This document shows positions 55,358 to 64,000 of a stretch of 64,000 nucleotides of DNA, in pieces. The first letter of the stretch is position 1, and each line of letters starts with the position of its first letter. Location: assembly GCA_023666265.1 (NCBI GenBank), contig JAMPCH010000001.1, positions 23,808 to 87,807 of the forward strand. Direction: 5' to 3'. Under the pieces are notes generated by a model. That model was not told where the DNA came from. It saw nothing but the letters and a program-made list of their open reading frames with translations, and searched no databases. The translations under genes were made by a program, and so were the position numbers. The DNA comes from Roseburia sp. (GTDB lineage: Bacteria > Bacillota > Clostridia > Oscillospirales > Ruminococcaceae).

Positions 55358-56638
55358 ATGAAACTGAACTCTGTACGGTTGCCGCATTTTAACGCGGCGG
55401 CGGAGATCCCGTCCGCGCCGATCACGATGCCCAAAAAGGTCGTGATCAGTATGTCTCAGCATGGCGGCGTCCCTTGTACGCCGCTCGTAAAGGTCGGTGA
55501 CGCGGTAAAAACGGGACAGCTGATCGGGAAAAGCGACGCGGCGATCTCCGCGCCCGTTCATTCGAGCGTTACGGGAACCGTTATCGAAATGACCGAGATC
55601 ATGAATATTTTTGGGAAACGCAATCGGGCGGTCGTGATCGAAACGGTATTTCGCCAAGAGCTTTCGGAGGAGATCCGTCCGCCCGAGATCAAAAGCCGCG
55701 AGGATTTTATCGAAGCCGTAAAAAACAGCGGCTCGGTCGGGCTCGGGGGCGCGGGCTTCCCGACCTATGTAAAGATGAATTATCCGCCCGAGACGAAGAT
55801 CGATACGCTTGTCGTCAACGGCGCGGAATGTGAGCCGTTTATCAATTCCGATTACCGCTCTTTTATGGAGGACGGCGAAAAGATCGTCGGCGGGATACGC
55901 CTGATCTTAAAAAATCTCGGGATCGAGCGAGCCGTGATCGGGATCGAGGCGGATAAGCCGACGGCGATCCGTAAAATGCGCGAGCTTACCGCGAACGACC
56001 CCGAGATCAAGGTACAAAGGCTAAAATCCGTATATCCCCAGGGCGCGGAAAAGGTATTGATCTTTCACACGACGGGGAGGGTCGTAAAAGCGGGTCAGCT
56101 CCCGATGTCGGCGGGCTGTTTGGTGATGAACTGTTCGACCGTCGCGTTTCTTGACGATTACATAAAAACGGGGATACCGCTCATTAAGCGGCGGATCACC
56201 GTCGACGGACCGATCGTGAATAAGCCGATGAACCTGATCGTACCGATCGGTACGCCCGTTAAAGACATTTTAACGGCGGCGAACGTATGTAAACAGCCGG
56301 ATCGCGTGATCCTCGGCGGACCGATGATGGGTTTCGCCGTTTATGACGAAAATACGCCGCTTTTAAAGACGAATAACGCCGTATTACTTTTCGCGGATAC
56401 CAAAAAAAGCGTCGAGACCGCCTGTATCCGTTGCGGGAGGTGCGTTCGCGCCTGTTCGATGGGGCTGATGCCGACCGAGCTGGAACACGCCTATGACGCG
56501 CGGGACGCGGCGCTCCTCGAAAAGTTGAACGTGAATTTATGTATGAACTGTGGCGCGTGTAGCTTTATTTGTCCCGCAAAGCGGAACTTATCGGAAAAAA
56601 ATCAGCTCGCCAAGCTCTTTTTACGCGAAAATAAGTGA
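55358..56638 (+). CDS. rnfC: Rnf electron transport complex subunit C
   Basis: Peripheral NADH-side subunit of the ion-pumping ferredoxin:NAD+ oxidoreductase. The 426-residue protein has the N-terminal barrel-sandwich region (GVPCTPLVKVGDAVKTGQLI), the nucleotide/FMN part with GLGGAGFPTYVKM, and two 4Fe-4S motifs (CIRCGRCVRACSMG and CMNCGACSFICPAK). ATG at 55358 follows AGAAAGGA; an upstream ATG overlapping the previous gene lacks RnfC similarity. First gene of rnfCDGEAB. Confidence 0.96.
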   Translation: MKLNSVRLPHFNAAAEIPSAPITMPKKVVISMSQHGGVPCTPLVKVGDAVKTGQLIGKSDAAISAPVHSSVTGTVIEMTEIMNIFGKRNRAVVIETVFRQELSEEIRPPEIKSREDFIEAVKNSGSVGLGGAGFPTYVKMNYPPETKIDTLVVNGAECEPFINSDYRSFMEDGEKIVGGIRLILKNLGIERAVIGIEADKPTAIRKMRELTANDPEIKVQRLKSVYPQGAEKVLIFHTTGRVVKAGQLPMSAGCLVMNCSTVAFLDDYIKTGIPLIKRRITVDGPIVNKPMNLIVPIGTPVKDILTAANVCKQPDRVILGGPMMGFAVYDENTPLLKTNNAVLLFADTKKSVETACIRCGRCVRACSMGLMPTELEHAYDARDAALLEKLNVNLCMNCGACSFICPAKRNLSEKNQLAKLFLRENK

Positions 56639-56655
56639 CGGAAAGGAAAGAGAAC

Positions 56656-57591
56656 ATGAATCGTTTATTGATAGAGCCCTCTCCGCATATCCGAAATCCG
56701 CTCTCGACGCAAAAGATCATGCTCCATGTACTGATCGCGCTTTTACCCGCCGTCGCGGCGGGAACGGTACTTTTCGGACCGCGCGCGTTGGTGTTGGTGT
56801 TGGTTTGTGCCGCCTGCTGTGTCGCTTCGGAGTGTATTTTTAACCTAATCGTGAAGAAAAAACAGACGGTCTCAGATCTTTCCGCCGTTGTGACGGGCGT
56901 CTTACTCGGCTTAAACCTACCGCCGACGCTCCCTTTTTATATGGCGGCGATCGGAAGCGTCGCCGCGATCATCGTCGTAAAGCAATTTTTCGGCGGGATC
57001 GGGCAAAATTTCGCAAATCCCGCCATTACGGCGCGGATCGTATTGATGCTTTCGTTTACCTCGTATATGACGACTTGGGTCGAGCCTTTTTGGTATCGCG
57101 GAGAATCCGTTATCACGACGACGGCGACGCCGCTCGCGACGGAGAGCGGACTTTTGACCTACTCCGATCTGTTTTTCGGATTGCATGGCGGCTGTATCGG
57201 CGAGACCTGTGCGCTCGCGCTCTTGATCGGAGGGGTCTATTTGATCGCGCTTCGGATCATTCACCCGGTCACGCCGTTCGCGTTTATCGGAACGGTCGCG
57301 CTTTTCAGCTTTCTTTCGGGAGGGGACGCGCTTCGCGAGATATTATCGGGCGGACTGATGCTCGGCGCTATCTTTATGGCGACTGATTACGCGACGACGC
57401 CGATCACCGTAAAGGGGAAGCTGATCTTTGGGATCGGTTGCGGGCTGATCACCGTCTTGATCCGACAGTTTGGGGCATATCCCGAGGGCGTTTCCTATTC
57501 GATCCTTTTAATGAACATTTTGACGCCCCAGATTGAAAAATTCACAAAGCCGAAGGCTTTCGGCGTTCGGAAGGAGGCGCGTCGGAAATGA
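56656..57591 (+). CDS. rnfD: Rnf complex subunit D
   Basis: Integral membrane subunit with covalently bound FMN, 311 residues and about eight to nine helices. The family N-terminus SPHIRNPLSTQKIMLHVLIAL is seen in part, and the flavin-attachment region ITTTATPLATESG lies near residue 155. ATG 56656 has AAAGGAAAG upstream. rnfG starts inside its stop codon region (4-base overlap). Confidence 0.95.
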   Translation: MNRLLIEPSPHIRNPLSTQKIMLHVLIALLPAVAAGTVLFGPRALVLVLVCAACCVASECIFNLIVKKKQTVSDLSAVVTGVLLGLNLPPTLPFYMAAIGSVAAIIVVKQFFGGIGQNFANPAITARIVLMLSFTSYMTTWVEPFWYRGESVITTTATPLATESGLLTYSDLFFGLHGGCIGETCALALLIGGVYLIALRIIHPVTPFAFIGTVALFSFLSGGDALREILSGGLMLGAIFMATDYATTPITVKGKLIFGIGCGLITVLIRQFGAYPEGVSYSILLMNILTPQIEKFTKPKAFGVRKEARRK

Positions 57592-58154
57592 TGAATTACA
57601 TAAAGCCCGTTCTCGTGCTTTCGGCGATCACGACGATCATTTCCGCGCTCCTGATCGTGACCTATAACCTGACGTATGTCGACACCTCGGGGATCATCAC
57701 CGAGGCGATGAACGAAAAATGCATAGATCTGATGGGCGACGGAGAGTTTCGGATTATATCCGACTGGGAAGCGGAGGGCTACGCGATCGGGAAGCCCGAC
57801 GATGTGGAGAAGCTGATCGAAAAGGATGACGGATCGCTCGCGTTCGAGATCATCGTGAGCGGATACAGTAAAAACGGGCTCGACCTTTTGATCGCTATGA
57901 ATCGGGACGGCTCGATAAGCGGGATTTCGGTTTTAAAGATCTCGGAAACACCGGGACTCGGCACGAACGTAAACGATCCCGCGTTTTTGGGGAAATTCTC
58001 TCTCAAAAAAGACGAAGTCACGATCGTAAAGCGCACACCTTCCACAGAGAATGAGATCGACGCGGTCACGAACGCGACTTATTCCTCAAAAGGGGTAGCG
58101 AACGCCGTGAATACGGCGATCAGGACATATCGGGAAATGGGGGCGATCGAATGA
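57588..58154 (+). CDS. rnfG: Rnf complex subunit G
   Basis: Subunit with one N-terminal membrane helix and an extracytoplasmic FMN-binding domain, 188 residues. The flavinylation motif is DAVTNAT near residue 162, matching Dxx(S/T)xAT but with Asn in place of the usual Gly. Other blocks, ISVLKISETPGLGTNV and NAVNTAI, are typical. It overlaps both neighbours by 4 bases. Confidence 0.94.
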   Translation: MMNYIKPVLVLSAITTIISALLIVTYNLTYVDTSGIITEAMNEKCIDLMGDGEFRIISDWEAEGYAIGKPDDVEKLIEKDDGSLAFEIIVSGYSKNGLDLLIAMNRDGSISGISVLKISETPGLGTNVNDPAFLGKFSLKKDEVTIVKRTPSTENEIDAVTNATYSSKGVANAVNTAIRTYREMGAIE

Positions 58155-58810
58155 GCTATATGAAGGAATTTACCAAGGGTCTAATTAAGGAAAACCCGAA
58201 TCTCGTGATGCTACTCGGAATGTGTCCGACGCTCGCGGTCACGGCGGTCGCGGCGAACGGTCTCGGGATGGGTCTGACGACGACCTTTGTTCTCGTTTGT
58301 TCTAATCTCGTGATCTCGCTTTTAAAAAGGGTGATCCCGGGGACGGTACGGCTTCCTTGTTTTATCGTGATCATCGCGGGTTTTGTTACGCTTGTGAGCC
58401 TGTTGTTGGACGCGTTTCTCCCGTCCCTCGCCGAGGATCTCGGCGTATTCCTGAGCTTGATCACGGTGAACTGCATCATTCTCGGGCGGGCGGAGATGTT
58501 CGCTTGTAAAAATAAGGTGCTTCCGTCGGTCTTGGACGGTCTCGGAATGGGTCTCGGCTTTACGGGGTCGCTCTTGATCATCGGGTCGATCCGCGAGATC
58601 CTCGGGACGGGCGAGTGGTTCGGAATGAAGATCCTCCCCGATTTCGTCGAACCGATGACCTTATTTATCCTCCCCGCGGGCGGATTTTTTACGCTCGGCT
58701 GTGTGATCGCGATCGTCGGAAGGCTCACGAAAAAGAAGCCGAAGGAGATCGGCTGTGATCACTGTCCGAGCCGCGAAAGCTGTAAAAACGCCGTAAAGGA
58801 GGCGAATTAA
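58151..58810 (+). CDS. rnfE: Rnf complex subunit E
   Basis: Integral membrane subunit, 219 residues and about six helices. The N-terminus (LIKENPNLVMLLGMCPTLAV) and mid-helix motif LITVNCIILGRAEMFA are characteristic; RnfE and RnfA are paralogues with opposite topology. The C-terminal tail carries several cysteines (CDHCPSRESC), seen in a subset of clostridial RnfE. rnfA starts directly after its stop codon. Confidence 0.95.
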   Translation: MSYMKEFTKGLIKENPNLVMLLGMCPTLAVTAVAANGLGMGLTTTFVLVCSNLVISLLKRVIPGTVRLPCFIVIIAGFVTLVSLLLDAFLPSLAEDLGVFLSLITVNCIILGRAEMFACKNKVLPSVLDGLGMGLGFTGSLLIIGSIREILGTGEWFGMKILPDFVEPMTLFILPAGGFFTLGCVIAIVGRLTKKKPKEIGCDHCPSRESCKNAVKEAN

Positions 58811-59413
58811 ATGGAGCTCGCGAGAAATTTAATGATGATCCTCTTAACGGGTATCTTGACCGAGAACTTTATTTTATGTAAATTTTTTGGGATCTGTCCC
58901 TTCCTCGGCGTTTCAAAGACGACCTCGGGCGCTGTCGGAATGGGGATCGCGGTAACGTTCGTTATGATCGGCGCGACGGCGGTGACCTTCCCGCTCTATC
59001 ACGCGATCCTTGTACCGCTGAATATCACCTATCTGAATACGATCTGTTTTATCCTCGTGATTGCTTCGTTCGTTCAGGTCGTGGAGATGGTATTAAAAAA
59101 ATACGTCCCGCCGCTTTATAAGTCGCTCGGCGTTTATCTCCCGCTGATCACGACGAATTGCGCCGTACTCGGCGTAACGGTCTTAAATATCGACTATGAA
59201 TATAACTTTATCGAATCCTTGGTGAACGCGCTTGCGGGAGGGCTCGGCTTTTTGATCATGATGGTGATCTTTTCGGGGATACGCGGGAGGATCGAAAAAT
59301 GCAACGTACCGAAGGCGCTCGCGGGTACGCCCGTGACCTTGATCGCGGCGTCGATCACCTCGCTCTCCTTTGTCGGCTTCGGCGGGATCGTCGAGGGAAT
59401 TTTCGGAAGCTGA
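58811..59413 (+). CDS. rnfA: Rnf complex subunit A
   Basis: Integral membrane paralogue of RnfE, 200 residues and six helices. Motifs LTENFILCKFFGICPFLGVS near residue 15 and LPLITTNCAVLGV near 105 contain the cysteines thought to hold the in-membrane iron-sulfur cluster between RnfA and RnfE. Stop-to-start contact with rnfE; rnfB is 30 bases downstream. Confidence 0.95.
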   Translation: MELARNLMMILLTGILTENFILCKFFGICPFLGVSKTTSGAVGMGIAVTFVMIGATAVTFPLYHAILVPLNITYLNTICFILVIASFVQVVEMVLKKYVPPLYKSLGVYLPLITTNCAVLGVTVLNIDYEYNFIESLVNALAGGLGFLIMMVIFSGIRGRIEKCNVPKALAGTPVTLIAASITSLSFVGFGGIVEGIFGS

Positions 59414-59443
59414 TCGGCTTCCCGTCTGAAAGGATTGTTTGGA

Positions 59444-60271
59444 ATGGTAGAACAGTATATACTTCCGATTCTTGTGTTTCTGCTCTTGGGCGCGGCGGCG
59501 GGCGTACTGCTGACGGTCGCTTCAAAGCTCCTTTTCGTAAAAACGGACGAGACGGTCGAGCGGATCACGGAGGCGCTTCCCGGCGCGAATTGCGGCGGTT
59601 GCGGCTTTTCGGGTTGCGCGGGCTACGCCGCCGCTGTCGCGAAGGGGGAAGCGGCGACGAATTTATGTAAGCCGGGCGGCAATCCCGTGACCGAGGCGGT
59701 AAGCCGTATCATGGGCGTAGAGCCGATCGCGTCGGAGCGCGAGTACGCGTTCGTTCGCTGTAACGGGAACTGCGGCGCGACAGAGGATAAATTCAGCTAT
59801 ATCGGGACGGAAAGCTGTGCGGCGGTCGAAAAATTTTATAACGGGAAGGGAAACTGTGCTTACGGCTGTCACGGCTTGGGGGATTGCGCGGCGGTATGTG
59901 AATACGGCGCGATCCGAATGGAAAACGGCGTATCCGTTATTGACCCGATGCTTTGCCGCGCCTGTGGGAAGTGTGTGAAGGCGTGTCCGAATCACCTGAT
60001 CACACTCGTGAAGGAAAGTCGATCGTTCGCGGTTCGCTGTTATTCCGCCGACGTCGGGAAAGTAACGAGGGCGGTCTGTAAAAATGGCTGTATCGGCTGT
60101 GGGCTTTGTGTAAAAAAATGCCCCGAGGGCGCGATCGTTGTGGATAACAACCACGCCGAGATCGACGGGAAAAAATGCGTCGGTTGCGGCGAATGCGCGA
60201 AGGCGTGTCCGACGAAGTGTATTGCGGCTTTGCCGGTCTGCGGCGCGCCGATCGAGGAAACCGCCCGCTGA
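59444..60271 (+). CDS. rnfB: Rnf complex subunit B (ferredoxin-side iron-sulfur subunit)
   Basis: Accepts electrons from ferredoxin. The 275-residue protein has an N-terminal membrane helix, the 4Fe-4S (Fes) domain ANCGGCGFSGCAGYA, and several ferredoxin-type clusters (CRACGKCVKACPNHL, CIGCGLCVKKCP, CVGCGECAKACPTKC). ATG 59444 is preferred to TTG 59435, which lies too close to AAAGGA. It ends the rnf cluster. Confidence 0.96.
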   Translation: MVEQYILPILVFLLLGAAAGVLLTVASKLLFVKTDETVERITEALPGANCGGCGFSGCAGYAAAVAKGEAATNLCKPGGNPVTEAVSRIMGVEPIASEREYAFVRCNGNCGATEDKFSYIGTESCAAVEKFYNGKGNCAYGCHGLGDCAAVCEYGAIRMENGVSVIDPMLCRACGKCVKACPNHLITLVKESRSFAVRCYSADVGKVTRAVCKNGCIGCGLCVKKCPEGAIVVDNNHAEIDGKKCVGCGECAKACPTKCIAALPVCGAPIEETAR

Positions 60272-60341
60272 TCCGGGCGACGGAGGTAAGGATTTCGCTG
60301 TCACGGTTCCTCGGAAACAATGATCCTCACAGAGGAAAGAG

Positions 60342-61601
60342 ATGAAATTAAAAATGCGTCTGCTGTTGTCGTCGTTTTCGGAGCATTTTTGCCATATTCG
60401 CGAAATGATCGCCGGGAACGCTTTTGTCGAATGGGAAGAGGAAGATGAATTTTCCGCCGTGCAGTTGAAAAATCATCTTCTGCTTCGCAATAGCCGACGT
60501 GTTTTTTCATTTACCGTGATTCAGCTCTTACTCGGGATCGCGGGCGTATTGATCGGACTTTTTGGTATGGGCGAGGCGAGCTTTGGGAGCGTTTTGTTTC
60601 TTGTCGGCGCTGTTCTTGCGGCTGTCTCGTCCGTTCTCTTTTTTGTTTTATATAAACAGGCTCTTCGCCGAGCGCATCATAATTATCGTCGGCTAAGGAC
60701 ATATCTTTATCTTTATTGGGGCGTATTTATCAGCCTCGGGCTGATCCTCTCCGTCGGGGAATATCGCGCCGTTCATACGGTGTACAGCTTTTGCCTGGCG
60801 TTGCTCCTGACCCTCTTACTCCCGATCCTTTCTTTTTGGGACAGTATGATCGCGGCGGCGATGTTTGTGATCCCGGCGGCGGTATACGGCGTTTCGGAAA
60901 AACAAAGCGGCGTTTTCTTCCTGTTCCTTTTCCTCGGCGCGCTCGTTTTTTTATGGGTCTTTTCCGAGAAGTATCATTGCTACGCGGGAATGTGGCTGAG
61001 CGAAAAACAGCTGGAACAGGCGGCGCAAAGAAGCCTTCGCGCGTCGCGCACGGACGCGCTCACGGGAATGCTCAATCGGGCGGGACTGACCGCGAAATTT
61101 TATGAGCGGTACGCGAATAATATGTTGGAGCGTCGGATCGCCGTCCTTTTGATCAATATTGACGGACTTCGTCTGTACAATCATCAATTCGGCTATGAGA
61201 AGGGCGATCGATGCCTTCACGAGATCTGTAACTGTATCCGTATTTTCGCGAAACCGGTCACGGATATGGTCTCCCGCTTTGGCGGAGATGATCTCGTACT
61301 GGTGCTTGAGGATCTCTCCGAGCCGGAGGTCGTTCGCTTCGCGGAACAGCTTCGGCGGGGCGTCGAGCGTATGGCGCTCCCGCTCGGGGAAAACGGGATC
61401 GTAACGATCAGTATCGGGATCTCGGAGATCGCGCCGCTAAAGGGAAGGGAGACTTATTCCGCGCTTTTGAGCGAGGCGGATCTCCAGCTCATGATCGCGA
61501 AAAACAGCGGGAAAAATTGTATCGGCTATCGAGGACGCGCGTTTCTCAGTGAGGATCGGCGTATGACGAGAGAGCCGAAAGGACGGACTTATGAAGCATA
61601 G
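60342..61601 (+). CDS. membrane GGDEF-domain protein with degenerate active site
   Basis: The 419-residue protein has about six membrane helices (residues 55-210), a linker helix and a C-terminal GGDEF domain starting at RTDALTGMLNRAGL near 235. The signature loop reads GGDDL instead of GG(D/E)EF, with Asp for the catalytic Glu and Leu for Phe, and no RxxD inhibitory site precedes it. Diguanylate cyclase activity is doubtful; it may bind GTP or act as a sensor. The next gene overlaps its end by 11 bases. Confidence 0.8.
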   Translation: MKLKMRLLLSSFSEHFCHIREMIAGNAFVEWEEEDEFSAVQLKNHLLLRNSRRVFSFTVIQLLLGIAGVLIGLFGMGEASFGSVLFLVGAVLAAVSSVLFFVLYKQALRRAHHNYRRLRTYLYLYWGVFISLGLILSVGEYRAVHTVYSFCLALLLTLLLPILSFWDSMIAAAMFVIPAAVYGVSEKQSGVFFLFLFLGALVFLWVFSEKYHCYAGMWLSEKQLEQAAQRSLRASRTDALTGMLNRAGLTAKFYERYANNMLERRIAVLLINIDGLRLYNHQFGYEKGDRCLHEICNCIRIFAKPVTDMVSRFGGDDLVLVLEDLSEPEVVRFAEQLRRGVERMALPLGENGIVTISIGISEIAPLKGRETYSALLSEADLQLMIAKNSGKNCIGYRGRAFLSEDRRMTREPKGRTYEA

Positions 61602-62622
61602 AACAGTAAAAACGATCGTTCGGTCTCTGATCCTCTCCGTATTGATCTATCTGATCCTATCCTTTTTGGTCGTAATGCTTTTATATGAAGGGTTGTTCTC
61701 ACGAAAGGAAGCATATGAACAAAGCGTTTATCTGACTTTTGAGGATATAGAGCCTCCCGATCGCGAGGTGACCTTTGATTCGGACGGTTTTACGCTTTAC
61801 GGGCGAATTTATCACGAGGAAGGGGATGCGGGGATCGTGATCCTCGCGCACGGAAAGGACGGGAGCTGTGAGGATCTTCTCCCCGAGGCGCGTTATTTTA
61901 TCGAGAACGGTTATACCGCGATGCTTTTTGATCTGACGGGACATGGGAAAAGCGACGGCGCGACCCAGCGCGGCTTATGTCGTGCGGTCTCGGATATGGA
62001 AAGCGCCGTGCGCTTTTGTGAGCAAGACGAGCGCCTATGTGATAAGCCGATCTATCTTTACGGATTCGGGGTCGGCGGCTACGGCGCGGCGATGTGCGCT
62101 TCGCTGGATACGGTGAAGGCGGTCGTGACGGTCTCCGCCTTTGAGAGCGTTCAAAAAATGACGCTCGAATGCGCCTTATCCGAAATGGGGATCTTAGGGT
62201 ATCTCGAGTATCCTGTTATGCTTTTATATCAGGCGCTTTTATTTGGTGATGATATTTATAAAAGCGCGGCTTCTTCGATCGATCAAGGCGATACGCCCGT
62301 CCTCGCGATCCACGGGGTCTCCGACGAGACCGTCTCGTTTTCGGGTGCTTCGCTTTCCGCCGCCGCCGAGCGGATCGCGAACGAAAGCTTTCAAGTCCTA
62401 TCCGTCGAGGGCGGGAAGCACCGTTCGCTCCTCTATTCGGAGAGCGCCGTCGCGTATTTAGAGGAATATAACGAGGCGGCGTATACGCTCTATCTCGAGT
62501 ATAACGGAAACGTTTCGTCCGCCGCCGCCAAGGCGCTTTATGAACAGTATGACCGCGAAAGGATGAGCGAGCTAAACGACGGGATCATGAAAAAAATACT
62601 CGAGTTTTATCAAAGCGCGTAA
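61591..62622 (+). CDS. alpha/beta-hydrolase-fold protein lacking the nucleophilic serine
   Basis: The 343-residue protein has one N-terminal membrane helix (about 12-32) and an extracytoplasmic alpha/beta-hydrolase domain. The oxyanion region AHGKDGS, the LFDLTGHGKSDG loop, and likely acid and histidine sites (HGVSDETVSF, GGKHRSLL) are present. The nucleophile elbow reads LYGFGVGG, with Gly where Ser belongs in GxSxG, so classical hydrolase activity is unlikely. It overlaps the GGDEF gene and is probably coregulated. Confidence 0.82.
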   Translation: MKHRTVKTIVRSLILSVLIYLILSFLVVMLLYEGLFSRKEAYEQSVYLTFEDIEPPDREVTFDSDGFTLYGRIYHEEGDAGIVILAHGKDGSCEDLLPEARYFIENGYTAMLFDLTGHGKSDGATQRGLCRAVSDMESAVRFCEQDERLCDKPIYLYGFGVGGYGAAMCASLDTVKAVVTVSAFESVQKMTLECALSEMGILGYLEYPVMLLYQALLFGDDIYKSAASSIDQGDTPVLAIHGVSDETVSFSGASLSAAAERIANESFQVLSVEGGKHRSLLYSESAVAYLEEYNEAAYTLYLEYNGNVSSAAAKALYEQYDRERMSELNDGIMKKILEFYQSA

Positions 62623-62634
62623 GGAGGGAGCTAT

Positions 62635-63129
62635 ATGGAAATTCGACGGTTCGCCGCCTCGGACAGCGGGAGCGAGCTTAGCCGCGTTTATGAGGAAAGC
62701 TGGAAATTCGCTTATAAGGGGATCGTTCCTCAGTCGTACCTCGACGCGATCCCGAGCGGGAAATGGGCGGACGTGGCGGAACGCGAAGGGCGTGTTTCGC
62801 TGGTTCTTACGGACAATGAGCGCTTGGTCGGGACGGTATCCTTCGGGAGATCGCGCTTTAAGGAATGGGCGGATTGGGGCGAGATCGTCTCGCTTTATCT
62901 CCTTCCCGCGTATATGGGGAAGGGGCTGGGAAGCCGTCTTCTTCGCACCGCTCGGGAGGAACTCGCGCAAATGGGTTTTTCGCGTTGTTTTTTATGGGTG
63001 CTGGAGGAGAATACGCGGGCGCGGCGTTTTTATGAAAAAGAGGGGTTCTCCGAAAGCGGGGAAGCGCTCATCAACGAGATCGGCGGGAAGGCGCTCCGCG
63101 AGATCCAATATGTTAAGACGGATCTTTAA
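62635..63129 (+). CDS. GNAT family N-acetyltransferase
   Basis: A 164-residue acetyltransferase. The GNAT core is complete: SLYLLPAYMGKGLGSRLLRTA with the acetyl-CoA loop MGKGLGS, then LWVLEENTRARRFYEKEGF. N-terminal features (YEESWKFAYKGIVPQSYLDAI) are common in GNATs of clostridial genomes; the acceptor is unknown. It lies 12 bases after the hydrolase gene with an AAGGAGGG ribosome site. Confidence 0.9.
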   Translation: MEIRRFAASDSGSELSRVYEESWKFAYKGIVPQSYLDAIPSGKWADVAEREGRVSLVLTDNERLVGTVSFGRSRFKEWADWGEIVSLYLLPAYMGKGLGSRLLRTAREELAQMGFSRCFLWVLEENTRARRFYEKEGFSESGEALINEIGGKALREIQYVKTDL

Positions 63130-63141
63130 CGGAGGACTCGA

Positions 63142-64000
63142 ATGAAAAACAGGATCAAAAAATTATTCGCGCTGTTATCTTTTTCGCTTTTGTTGACAGG
63201 GTGCGGTACGACGGGCTCGGAAATCGCTTTGGAGCTTACGACGAGGGAAGAAAGCACATCTCATACCGAAGAACCACAGTCGGTTCACACGTCGGAAACA
63301 AGTTCGACGACCACGACAACAACTTCCCGCACGACGAACGCGGCAACAACTTCCCGCACGACGATCGCGAAAACTACCCCGATCACCACAACAGCGGCTA
63401 CGACCACAACGGCGGCGACAACGATCGTTTTCGAGAACGCGGAAAACGGGGAAAATGAGATTATCCGAAGTGAAAAGAGCTGTCATCTTACGCTTCGACA
63501 TTCACTTTCGTAAGAAGAGCTGGATATTCTGTCCGGCGTTACAGATGTCTATATCAGCTTATACGAGCCCGTCGATCTATCCGCTTTTTGTCGAGGGGGT
63601 CGTTTTGAGAATCGATCCTTCTACGTCGTTCCCGTCTTTAAATCAATTCCGCATTGTATGGTCAGAAATAGAAGGCGAAGATCCTTTTTCACCGTTCGCG
63701 AGCGCAAAAGAGGTTTATATACGAGCTTGCACCTTAGATGACATCAATACGATCCGCGTGTTTTCCGATGCGGAAAAGCTGACCTTATTCGACGGAGACA
63801 CTTCGGAATTGAACGTATTACAGAGCTTTTCCCGTCTTTCCGAACTCGCGCTGTTCGGTTCTCCTCCACGAATTTGCGATATTGAAGCGTTGAAAGACCT
63901 TCCCGCGATCGAGGTGATCCATTACGGATTCACCTGTTTTACGGAGGAAGAAGAAGCGCTTTTGGCGGAATGGTATCTCGACTGTTATCTTCATGTATTA
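63142..64000 (+). pseudogene. Thr-rich linker lipoprotein with downstream leucine-rich-like region, apparently broken; runs off the window
   Basis: A lipoprotein signal (LLLTGC, Cys near 21) is followed by a low-complexity Thr/Ser linker, including a 21-base direct repeat (63317-63337 and 63344-63364), and the frame stops at 63511-63513. The same frame past the stop reads sensibly (EELDILSGVTDVYISLYEP) to about 63580. Then a different frame (+1) carries protein-like sequence to the window end, with Leu-rich repeats such as LNVLQSFSRLSELALFG. One stop and one frameshift would explain this. Sequencing error or two separate genes are alternatives. Confidence 0.55.

Noticed and set aside
63301..63420. 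CRISPR or tandem repeat array
   Set aside because: Only one 21-base direct repeat with a 27-base period, inside a Thr-rich coding linker.

Overview
The window is a gene-dense stretch of bacterial chromosome, almost entirely protein coding and mostly on the + strand. It looks like a low-GC-lineage Gram-positive of the class Clostridia, probably an uncultured gut-type anaerobe (Oscillospirales/Christensenellales-like). Evidence for this: the hprK/rapZ/whiA/dnaE/pfkA neighbourhood, a Firmicutes-type rpsL, a THF riboswitch on an ECF folT gene, a lysine riboswitch on a dap operon, a six-gene Rnf complex, an anaerobic RNR activase (NrdG), strong AGGAGG-type Shine-Dalgarno sites and near-consensus sigma-A promoters. 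No rRNA, tRNA, CRISPR array, transposase or phage gene was seen. This taxonomic placement is inference; no search was run.

Layout. 1-10.7 kb: carbon-regulation and envelope genes (hprK, PHP phosphatase, ROK glucokinase, murB, rapZ, whiA), then dnaE and pfkA; yvcK and crh, often found here in relatives, are absent. 10.7-12.3 kb: THF riboswitch, folT, proC. 12.4-22.3 kb: pyrimidine cluster pyrC-pyrF-carA-carB-(membrane protein)-pyrK-pyrD-(histidine phosphatase). 22.4-25.8 kb: ilvB-ilvN-ilvC. 25.8-28.9 kb: comF-like gene, radical SAM gene, nrdG, cation efflux gene. 28.9-29.5 kb: a 574-base non-coding region packed with hairpins, leading to a polyprenyl-phosphate sugar transferase. 31-43.2 kb: rpoB-rpoC, rpsL-rpsG-fusA, tuf. 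43.5-47.1 kb (- strand): lysine-riboswitch operon asd-dapA-dapB-ACT protein. 47.2-49.6 kb: acetyltransferase, trmO, NYN-LOTUS gene. 49.6-52.1 kb: ylxM-ffh-rpsP-khpA. 52.1-64 kb: lipoprotein cyclophilin, AAA+ protein, substrate-binding lipoprotein, rnfCDGEAB, a degenerate GGDEF membrane protein, a serine-less alpha/beta hydrolase, an acetyltransferase and a broken Thr-rich lipoprotein.

The most unusual content is in the non-coding DNA. (1) A 163-nt rod-like element starts within a few bases of a strong promoter at 29272-29434. A shortened relative lies inverted 300 bases away (28892-28978), and the two differ at paired positions in ways that keep pairing. (2) A 189-nt element in the pfkA leader (9462-9650) consists of about seven adjacent hairpins closed by a perfect 12-bp stem. 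(3) A nearly identical leader cassette, with a perfect 12-bp palindrome and the ribosome binding site, precedes two unrelated genes 28 kb apart (pyrK and the NYN-LOTUS gene). (4) A 123-nt rod RNA forms the 3' end of the tuf transcript. Together these suggest a family of small structured leader or repeat elements spread through this genome. Whether they are regulatory RNAs or miniature mobile elements cannot be settled from one window.
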